Assembly: GCA_946403615.1 (NCBI GenBank)
Contig: CAMJAO010000053.1
Span: 1-10,394 of the forward strand
Direction: 5' to 3'
DNA: 10,394 nucleotides
Source: an uncultured Prevotellaceae bacterium
GTDB taxonomy: Bacteria > Bacteroidota > Bacteroidia > Bacteroidales > Bacteroidaceae
Shown: piece by piece, positions 4,812 through 10,394 of the stretch
How the letters are laid out: each line of letters starts with the position of its first letter
Position numbering within the stretch: position 1 is the first letter of the stretch
Made by a program: the position numbers and the translations under genes
The notes under the pieces: generated by a model
Told to the model about the DNA's origin: nothing
The model's database searches: none
Seen by the model: the letters and a program-made list of their open reading frames with translations, nothing else

Positions 4812-7490
4812 TCATCTCCTAACTCCTCCGGGCATTTTCACATTCACCTTTCCTTTATCATCCACCTCTACACTCTCTTCACCATACAAGGTGTGGATGG
4901 TGGTCTTTACCTGTCGGATGTCACCGGGTAATTGCGGGTCGATGACCAGGTGGCGCATACCGTGTGTACCTGGCTTTTGGCGGATGCCCGAGAGGGTGCG
5001 GAAGAACCACTCGTCAATCTGTCCCATCATGAAATGGTTCCACGATGACCCCTGGCGTGGATCCCACTGCTCGGTGAGCGTGGTGGCGCCTTGCAACAAC
5101 TGAAATCCATAACCGGGCGTCTCGTAGTGGTTCAACATTTTATAAAGCAATTCATTCTGTCCGTTGTCGGCCAACACGCGGAAGAGGTAACGATTACCCA
5201 CGTCTCCCGTTGTCAAACGGTCACCATGTGCGTGGATGTCAGCAATGAGACTGGCCATGACCTTTTCCTTGTTTTCGCCAGCAATACCAAGGAAGAGTGG
5301 TAGTGCATTGCTCGTCTGACTGCCCGTTCCGTAATAGCAAGAGTCGGGCTTGTAGAAATGGCGGTTGAACGATGCTGACACCTCTTGGCACAAATCACCG
5401 TATTTCCTTTCATCTGCTTTAAGCCCCTTCATACGTGCCGCTTCGGTAAGCAACTGTAAATCGTATATGTAATGGGCGGTGGCCACCAGGGCGACAGGGG
5501 TGTTCTTTGAGAATCCAGCACGCCACGGGCCGTAGTCGTACCAGTCGCCTAAGCCATGACTGACGATGCCATCCTCAGCGCGTGTTCCGAGATAGTCCAC
5601 GTAGCGGCGCATCGGTTCATAATAGTCGGTGATGAGAGTGCTGTCACCATACATGTCGTAATACATGAAAGGCAGGATAACCAAAGTGGAACCCCATTCT
5701 GGCGAATCGTCGAACAGATTGCCGAACGACACGTATTGCGGGGCGGTGGTGGGCACCATGCCATCTGCTTTTTGTGTGTCGACGATGTCGCGAATGATTT
5801 TGGGCACGATACGCGTCATATCGTAGTTAAAGAGCAACGACGGTCCACACAGGTGGTCTTGCTCCAACCAACCTAATTTCTCACGGTGTGGACAGTCGGT
5901 CATCACGGCTTGCATATTGCTTCGCTCAGCGCGTTCTATCAGACGGTGGGTCTGTGTGAACAACTCATTGTCGCACCAGAATGATGAGGTCTCTTCTGCG
6001 GAGTTATAGACAAAACAACTCTGCAAACGGTGAATCACAGGCAACCCCTTAGGATTGGGTTCGCCCTCTAACACTGCTCCCTCCACTTGGATATAGCGGA
6101 ACCCATAATAAGAGAATCGTGGATGCCACGTCTCCTGTCCCGTGCACCCTGCTCCTTGACCCCTCAAAGTATATTCATAATAGTGCTGCCGTCCCGTTTG
6201 TGTCTGGTCGCATACGCCTTGTGGGGTGAGGCGTTCAGAGACGATAAGAGTCACTTTCTGACCAGCGCGACCAGAAACGGTGATTTCTGGGAATCCCGCT
6301 AAGTTCTGTCCCATGTCACACACGAAGGCAGACACATCTACCGTGCGTTTCGTCTTAGCCGAGGCTGCAGCGAGCGAATCAGCGGGAATCCTGTTCCACG
6401 AGCGGACACTGTACCGTTCCATGATTTTCACGGGTGGGGCAGTTTGGGCACGAAGAACCCCTTCTGGTGCTTCCACCATCATGGCTTGTTGCCAACGGCT
6501 GTCATCGAAACCGGCAAGCAAGCACCCTGCCTGTTCCATCCGAGCATCGTACGACTCACCGCCGTAGATGCTGTTGAACGTGATGGGACTGAGCGTCCAC
6601 CGCCATGTGCCGTCACTCTCGATGCGCTCCTGCGTGCCGTCGTCGTAGCAGATGTCCATGCGCAGGAAGAGGCGCGGACTGCCGAAACTGGTCTGCAACT
6701 TGCTGTAGCGCCCGCCGCGTTGCACGTTGAAGAATCCGTTGCCCAGCAGCACGGCGATGGCATGGGGGCTGGCGCCGCCTGCCAGCATCGGCGTCACGTC
6801 ATATACGTTGTAATACACCGTGCGGCTGTATTCGCTCCACAAGGGGGCAAACTCGCTGTCGCCCACCTTACGTCCGTCGATGGTCAGTTCGTAGTGGCCC
6901 AGACCGCTCACATACACCACGGCATCGGTCACACGGCGCTTCGCACGAAACTCCTTGCGCAGCAGGATGCTCTTGGCCGAGAGGGTATCTACATGGGCCC
7001 ATTTGGCTTGAAAGGTGTCTTTCTTGAATACGGCGTTGCTCCAGCGGCCCACAGGGATGCCGGCGTCGCGTGTGCTGATGGCGCCTATCCATTGCACATC
7101 GCTCATCGCGGGCATCACACGGAGCACCTGGCGGCGGCTCCAGTCAGACCATTCGCTGCCACTGCGGATGCACACCTGCCACTCGTAACCGCGAGGGGAG
7201 TAGGGCAGGGCGGGCAACTCGCGCAACTGGCTCTCGTCGGAGTTGACCTGACCGCTGTCATAGACCCGCCGGCCTGTCTGCCGCTCATCTACTACGATGC
7301 GATAGCCCTTTTGCATCGCAGGCTTGCCGCTGTCGTCGGCATACTGCCAGCCCACGCGCAGTCGGCTGTCGTGCTCCACGATGGCCATGTCTTCACTCTG
7401 GTAATTGCACATCATCTTGGTAATCACCAATTTACCATGACAGACCATTCCTATCGCGCAACAAACAAGTGTGATGATGTATCTTCTCAT
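4812..7490 (-). CDS. Secreted alpha-L-rhamnosidase, glycoside hydrolase family 78
   Basis: An 892-residue inverting glycosidase expected to release terminal alpha-L-rhamnose from plant pectin, flavonoid glycosides or similar glycans. Signal peptide at residues 1-19 (MRRYIITLVCC segment to CHG). Domains in order: fibronectin-like N-domain (about 25-125), rhamnosidase N-domain (about 170-330, with GGESYDARME near 310-318), beta-sandwich (about 340-475, ending in FRYIQVEG), (alpha/alpha)6 catalytic barrel (about 500-810) and C-terminal beta domain. Catalytic signatures: DCPHREKLGW with Asp532 and Glu537 (general acid position in GH78) and TLTEQWDP with Glu807 (general base position); GDWYDYGP lies near 648. 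The frame is open to 7538, but those 16 codons are an A/T repeat, so I start at the signal peptide. Residues about 443-456 carry a Gly-rich insertion. No promoter is seen upstream; likely cotranscribed with the DUF5703 gene. Confidence 0.92.
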   Translation of the reverse strand: MRRYIITLVCCAIGMVCHGKLVITKMMCNYQSEDMAIVEHDSRLRVGWQYADDSGKPAMQKGYRIVVDERQTGRRVYDSGQVNSDESQLRELPALPYSPRGYEWQVCIRSGSEWSDWSRRQVLRVMPAMSDVQWIGAISTRDAGIPVGRWSNAVFKKDTFQAKWAHVDTLSAKSILLRKEFRAKRRVTDAVVYVSGLGHYELTIDGRKVGDSEFAPLWSEYSRTVYYNVYDVTPMLAGGASPHAIAVLLGNGFFNVQRGGRYSKLQTSFGSPRLFLRMDICYDDGTQERIESDGTWRWTLSPITFNSIYGGESYDARMEQAGCLLAGFDDSRWQQAMMVEAPEGVLRAQTAPPVKIMERYSVRSWNRIPADSLAAASAKTKRTVDVSAFVCDMGQNLAGFPEITVSGRAGQKVTLIVSERLTPQGVCDQTQTGRQHYYEYTLRGQGAGCTGQETWHPRFSYYGFRYIQVEGAVLEGEPNPKGLPVIHRLQSCFVYNSAEETSSFWCDNELFTQTHRLIERAERSNMQAVMTDCPHREKLGWLEQDHLCGPSLLFNYDMTRIVPKIIRDIVDTQKADGMVPTTAPQYVSFGNLFDDSPEWGSTLVILPFMYYDMYGDSTLITDYYEPMRRYVDYLGTRAEDGIVSHGLGDWYDYGPWRAGFSKNTPVALVATAHYIYDLQLLTEAARMKGLKADERKYGDLCQEVSASFNRHFYKPDSCYYGTGSQTSNALPLFLGIAGENKEKVMASLIADIHAHGDRLTTGDVGNRYLFRVLADNGQNELLYKMLNHYETPGYGFQLLQGATTLTEQWDPRQGSSWNHFMMGQIDEWFFRTLSGIRQKPGTHGMRHLVIDPQLPGDIRQVKTTIHTLYGEESVEVDDKGKVNVKMPGGVRR
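6127..6164 (-). repeat. Degenerate copy of the cobT repeat element inside the rhamnosidase gene
   Basis: Positions 6127-6157 align without gaps to 1973-2003 in cobT, with 24 of 31 bases identical, including the flank CTCCTG. Both copies are read in the same codon phase, giving GAGCTGQE here and GARGKGQE in CobT. It falls between YTLRG and ETWHPRF, where GH78 proteins as I recall them have only a few residues, so it looks like a loop insertion of about 7-8 residues. Confidence 0.5.
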
Positions 7491-7491
7491 T

Positions 7492-7529
7492 GTAAAAGTA
7501 AAAAAGTAAAAGAGTAAAAAAGTAAAAAA
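7492..7529. repeat. 8-bp A/T tandem array touching the rhamnosidase start codon
   Basis: On the plus strand there is one 6-base unit GTAAAA (7492-7497), then four octamers GTAAAARA-type (7498-7505, 7506-7513, 7514-7521, 7522-7529). Three are identical GTAAAAAA and one is GTAAAAGA. On the coding strand this is a run of TTTTTTAC units ending one base before the ATG at 7490, so it forms the whole translation-initiation region. No Shine-Dalgarno sequence is present. Confidence 0.88.
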
Positions 7530-7540
7530 GGATAGCATAT

Positions 7541-7560
7541 AATAGTATAGTAGTACTATT
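7541..7560. repeat. Short inverted repeat between the two arrays
   Basis: AATAGTA (7541-7547) and TACTATT (7554-7560) are perfect inverted copies around a 6-base loop. In RNA from the DUF5703-rhamnosidase unit this would be a small AU-rich hairpin. It has no T-run after it and is too weak to be a terminator. Confidence 0.5.
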
Positions 7561-7570
7561 CACTCCCTCC

Positions 7571-7660
7571 CCTCGGGGAGGGTCGGGGAGGGGGCTTTCC
7601 CCTCGGGGAGGGTCGGGGAGGGGGCTTTCCACTCAGGGAGGGCTGGGGAGGGGGATTTCA
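7571..7660. repeat. 30-bp G-rich tandem array (3 units) starting at the DUF5703 stop codon
   Basis: Units at 7571-7600 and 7601-7630 are identical over all 30 bases; the third, 7631-7660, differs at 6 positions. Each unit holds, on the plus strand, four G-runs of 3-5 separated by loops of 1, 2 and 1 bases (7575-7594, 7605-7624, 7636-7654), which fits a G-quadruplex pattern. The left edge also has a perfect inverted repeat, CCCTCCCC (7565-7572) with GGGGAGGG (7575-7582). The last three bases of the third unit (7658-7660) are the TGA stop of the DUF5703 gene. The coding-strand RNA would be C-rich. Confidence 0.92.
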
Positions 7661-9940
7661 GTACACCACCTCTCTCCCTCCTGTCGCATGCAACTTAAAC
7701 CGCACCGGCCACTCCTTCGGCCATGCCGGCAACAACATCACTTCACCGTCGGGTGTCTCTTGGATCAGCATTTCTTGCAGTCCGATCATTGCCGCGCCTC
7801 CACGGTTCAAGTCGGGCGCCCAGTCGAATCCCGGATCCCAAAAGGCAGGGAACCGGTAGGGACCGTCGGCGAATTTCTCCACGCACAACCGCTTCGCCTC
7901 GTCGGTCAGTCCTAAACAGGCCGCCCATATCAAGTCTTGTTTCCACCCTTTACTGCTGCGCATGGCCACTGCGTGCGGGTCTTTCAGGTAGGTGTTGCGG
8001 GCGATGTCCAAACCAGGTCTGCCCATGCCATAGATGCGCCAGGGGAAGACGGGGTAGAGTTGCGGTGTCTCAGTGTTCTGAATGCGTGCCCATGTCACTG
8101 CGGGGGCAATGCACGTGTCGCCGTCGATGGCCCGTAAGGGGATGTCGGGGATGCGTTCGAGGGGTAGGGGAGACTGCGGAAAAGCAGTGGCCACGGCCTT
8201 GAGCGCAGCGATGGTGCTCGACGGGTTGTATGCCATCTTATAGGTTTCGCAACCCGAACCGGGATAAAGTATCAGTCGCCCGTCATCGTCAAGCGCTTTC
8301 GCACCCAACTGTTTGGCAATATATTGGTAGTGCTCATCGAAAAACCGCAAACACTCTTCCACCATCGGCAGATAGCGGTCGAAGTCTGCACGGTGCTCTG
8401 GGTCGTACTGTGCGGCTTGCAAGGCCATCATACAAAATTCCAAGGCGGTGTCCCACTCATATTCCAACCATGCGTTACGCTCTACACCGTAGTCGCTGCC
8501 CTCCGGGTGCTTACCGTACTCCGCCGGGTTAGGCAATCCGAAATTCTCCAACTGTTCGGTGTATGAGGCTCCTCCATGTCCCCAATAATAGCGTGTACGG
8601 GCTGTGGCGGCAGGCAACAGTCGCAGGTAGGTGTCCAACTGCGAGGCCATCATATCATAGTCGCCGCTCTTCAGCATCGGCCAATACACCAAACGCTGGT
8701 TCTGGGCGGTCATAGTGCCGCCGCCCCATTTGCGGTAGTCGGGCGTGAAAGCATTTTTTGCCTCGCCTTTCTCGTCGGGACCTTCCACGAACATAGGGTC
8801 GAAAGTGAACAAGCCACCGTTAAACTTCGTAGGCCACGCCCCGTAGGCGTTGCAACCCAGCATATAGCGCATCAGCTCGTAGTTGCGCACCACGCGCGCC
8901 GCGTCGGCGTTGCTCCCGTCGGTCGTAATCCAACTCCGTTGCCAATAGTCGTGCCACCAACGAGCAGAACGTTCGAGGGAGCGTTTTCCGTTGATGTTGT
9001 TGAAACAATAGGGAACTACCGTTCCACAACCATTGATTGTTTTTAATTCATATCGTTCATGTTGGGTGTAGCGTAAGTCGATGACAATGGACGCACCTCT
9101 TTTCAGATGGTCTTTTCTGAATTTCCAAGCCCGATAGTCGGTCGAAGCATAGTTGCCATCACTCGTTCCAATAAAATGGAACTCTGGTGCAAACATCCTC
9201 CCCTCCATCTGCAACCCTTTGATGGGATTATACAGACTGTCCTTGATGGCATCCAAGTGCTCCCGTTCCACGGTAAAGTCAAAAATCGTCTTTTCCCTGT
9301 TTCTATGCCAGAAGCGCAAGCCATATTCCTCAACACCAACATGATCCCCATACGTCACACTTCCTTTCGGCAGCACCCATTTATACGAGCACTGCTGGCA
9401 CTCGGCTTTCGTCAATTCCCGGTCTTGGTATCGCCAACTCTCATAGCTCACAGTCACACCGTGCTCATCGCTCTTCGCTATAGTTTCACCTTCCCTCTTT
9501 CCTTTTCCGCTCTTACCTGCAGACCCGTTCTTCTCCGTAGTTCGCGAGTTTATCTTGACAAAGACAATCGGTTCATCCACGTCAACCCATATCCTCACTT
9601 CCTTACCGCCGCCGCTCACATACACGGCGCCATCGTCTAAGCACAACCGCTGCACGAAGTCGTCACCATCAAATGGCATGTCATCGAAGTGAATGCGCCA
9701 ACGACCTGCTTTGAGCAACGTGTTGTTCTCGTCGAACCACCCGCTTTGTGAGATGTAAAACAGGATCTCGCCGTTTTCCACCCACACGTTCATCCCGATG
9801 TCGTGCCCGCCGCAGGGCATCGACCCGCTTGAGTTGTCGCTCTGTGTGGTCCACACGTAGTCACGTGGCACGTAGTCCTGCCCCTGGCACACCATGGCCA
9901 GCAGCATCAGTATCATGGTCAGCGTTTTCTTGATTCTCAT
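7658..9940 (-). CDS. Secreted DUF5703-type protein, probable (alpha/alpha)6-barrel glycosidase
   Basis: A 760-residue exported protein of uncharacterised activity. Signal peptide at residues 1-20 (RIKK, hydrophobic run, VCQG). Residues about 24-300 match the DUF5703 N-terminal beta domain as I know it: YVWTTQSDNSSGSMPCGGHDIG, then a WVENGEILFYIS strand and a DENNTLLKAGRWRI segment. From about residue 325 (WWHDYWQRSW) the protein resembles GH95/GH65-like helical barrels: WPTKFNGGLFTFD (about 366-378), GGGTMTAQNQRLVYWP and YEWDTALEF (about 485). A substrate role is inferred only from fold and from its partner, the GH78 gene. The frame stays open to 10021, but a perfect promoter (9963-9994) sits inside that extension, fixing the start at 9940. 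Residues about 134-154 are a Gly/Lys-rich insertion. Alternative: a GH95-related alpha-L-fucosidase or galactosidase. Confidence 0.8.
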   Translation of the reverse strand: MRIKKTLTMILMLLAMVCQGQDYVPRDYVWTTQSDNSSGSMPCGGHDIGMNVWVENGEILFYISQSGWFDENNTLLKAGRWRIHFDDMPFDGDDFVQRLCLDDGAVYVSGGGKEVRIWVDVDEPIVFVKINSRTTEKNGSAGKSGKGKREGETIAKSDEHGVTVSYESWRYQDRELTKAECQQCSYKWVLPKGSVTYGDHVGVEEYGLRFWHRNREKTIFDFTVEREHLDAIKDSLYNPIKGLQMEGRMFAPEFHFIGTSDGNYASTDYRAWKFRKDHLKRGASIVIDLRYTQHERYELKTINGCGTVVPYCFNNINGKRSLERSARWWHDYWQRSWITTDGSNADAARVVRNYELMRYMLGCNAYGAWPTKFNGGLFTFDPMFVEGPDEKGEAKNAFTPDYRKWGGGTMTAQNQRLVYWPMLKSGDYDMMASQLDTYLRLLPAATARTRYYWGHGGASYTEQLENFGLPNPAEYGKHPEGSDYGVERNAWLEYEWDTALEFCMMALQAAQYDPEHRADFDRYLPMVEECLRFFDEHYQYIAKQLGAKALDDDGRLILYPGSGCETYKMAYNPSSTIAALKAVATAFPQSPLPLERIPDIPLRAIDGDTCIAPAVTWARIQNTETPQLYPVFPWRIYGMGRPGLDIARNTYLKDPHAVAMRSSKGWKQDLIWAACLGLTDEAKRLCVEKFADGPYRFPAFWDPGFDWAPDLNRGGAAMIGLQEMLIQETPDGEVMLLPAWPKEWPVRFKLHATGGREVVY

Positions 9941-9962
9941 GTCTGTTTTCAAGTAGTTTCGG

Positions 9963-9994
9963 CAAAGATACGGCTTTTCATCTATATTTGCAAA
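9963..9994 (-). promoter_or_regulatory. Promoter for the DUF5703-GH78 transcription unit
   Basis: The minus strand has TTTG (9994-9991), exactly 20 bases, then TATCTTTG (9970-9963), a full match to the Bacteroidota consensus. Transcription should begin near 9957, leaving a leader of under 20 bases before the ATG at 9940. It rules out the longer open frame as the real protein. Confidence 0.85.
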
Positions 9995-10305
9995 TAAAAC
10001 GTTGGATTTCATGCATGACAACGCATACCATGATAAAAGTGCCGCACACTCATTATATTATACACGGGTGCATCATTATTCCAATTTGTATTTGTAAAGG
10101 CGTAGGAAGATATTACGTGCATATGAATGCGTCAAGAGGGGAATCGCGAACTTCTACCAATTCTGTCATGTTGATGATGCGAAAGAGAAATAATGAGCTA
10201 TCGGACAACAACTTCAAACCGTAAAATGGTGTATATTCGCTATCTCAACATCCATTATATAGTTAAATCTTTATAAAATCGTATGATAATTACGAATATT
10301 GGTGG

Positions 10306-10326
10306 TTAATATATGGCATATATTAA
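10306..10326. promoter_or_regulatory. Perfect 10+1+10 palindrome, candidate operator
   Basis: TTAATATATG (10306-10315) and CATATATTAA (10317-10326) are exact inverted copies around a single G. The site ends 10 bases before the -7 element at 10337-10344 and covers the place where the -33 TTTG should be; TTTG is missing there. That position suits a dimeric regulator that either replaces the -33 contact or blocks the polymerase. Confidence 0.65.
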
Positions 10327-10336
10327 ATATTATTTG

Positions 10337-10344
10337 TATTTTTG
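10337..10344 (+). promoter_or_regulatory. -7 element for the gene at the right edge
   Basis: TATTTTTG matches TAnnTTTG fully. No TTTG is found 19-20 bases upstream, where the palindrome lies instead. The downstream ATG begins 17 bases after the element, a spacing similar to the DUF5703 promoter. Confidence 0.6.
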
Positions 10345-10360
10345 TAGCAAAATTACGATA

Positions 10361-10394
10361 ATGGATAAAATATTGCGGTATGATACGAGATTTT
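10361..10394 (+). CDS. Start of an unidentified gene, cut by the window edge
   Basis: Eleven codons (MDKILRYDTRF) run open to the end of the window from an ATG 17 bases after a good -7 element. The sequence is too short to identify. Because it diverges from a glycosidase unit and has a palindrome in its promoter, a regulator is possible, but that is only a guess from position. Confidence 0.4.
   Translation, partial: MDKILRYDTRF

Larger units (their letters stand above)
9995..10360. other. AT-rich divergent intergenic region
   Basis: About 365 bases between the minus-strand DUF5703 promoter and a plus-strand start at 10361. The frame open at 9988-10224 has no recognisable domain, no promoter and unlikely composition, so I do not call it. 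Apart from the palindrome and -7 element listed separately, I see AATTACGA twice as a direct repeat (10288-10295 and 10351-10358), the first being half of a TCGTA...TACGA inverted repeat (10279-10295). Nothing else is recognisable. Confidence 0.6.

Noticed and set aside
6444..7517. 357-codon open frame opposite the rhamnosidase gene
   Set aside because: Antisense shadow of a clear GH78 gene in GC-richer DNA; Ala/His-rich with no domain or promoter.
7491..7538. N-terminal extension of the rhamnosidase (16 extra codons)
   Set aside because: These codons are the A/T octamer array and its edge; a proper signal peptide begins at 7490.
7565..7582. Terminator between the DUF5703 and rhamnosidase genes
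   Set aside because: The GC-rich inverted repeat has only a 2-base centre and no following T-run on the minus strand.
7561..7660. CRISPR array
   Set aside because: The 30-bp units are directly adjacent with no spacers and there are no cas genes.
9941..10021. N-terminal extension of the DUF5703 protein (27 extra codons)
   Set aside because: A perfect promoter lies inside it and the signal peptide begins at 9940.
9988..10224. 78-codon plus-strand open frame right of the DUF5703 promoter
   Set aside because: It starts within a promoter of the opposite strand, has no promoter of its own and no recognisable sequence.

Overview
The window looks like chromosomal DNA of a Bacteroidales bacterium, most likely Prevotella-like. 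The evidence is: perfect or near-perfect Bacteroidota sigma factor promoters (TTTG, 20 bases, TAnnTTTG); no Shine-Dalgarno sequences before the starts; a Bacteroidota-type OmpA porin; and a large GH78 / DUF5703 glycosidase pair. Genus is inference.

Layout from left to right. (1) Positions 1-103 hold the 5' part of a tRNA-Val(GAC) on the minus strand with a textbook promoter. (2) Positions 190-3330, minus strand, hold a four-gene cobalamin nucleotide-loop operon, transcribed cobU, cobT, cobS, cobC. Together these turn adenosylcobinamide plus a lower base into adenosylcobalamin, so the operon serves the last steps of B12 synthesis or cobinamide salvage. I see no cobalamin riboswitch in front of it. 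(3) Positions 3447-4751, plus strand, hold an OmpA-family outer-membrane protein with its own promoter and a bidirectional terminator. (4) Positions 4812-9940, minus strand, hold a two-gene secreted carbohydrate-degradation unit: a DUF5703 protein (probably an alpha/alpha-barrel glycosidase) followed by a GH78 alpha-L-rhamnosidase, driven by a promoter at 9963-9994. (5) Positions 9995-10360 are AT-rich intergenic DNA ending in a perfect 10+1+10 palindrome and a plus-strand promoter for a gene cut off by the right edge.

The most unusual content is not a gene. The window carries several unrelated short-period repeats in meaningful places: an 8-bp array filling the cobS-cobC gap, another 8-bp array touching the rhamnosidase start codon, a 30-bp G-rich array (potential G-quadruplexes) starting at the DUF5703 stop codon, and a related 31-bp element lying in the same reading frame inside both cobT and the rhamnosidase gene. 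I found no mobile element, CRISPR array or defence system, and I do not claim a new multi-gene system.
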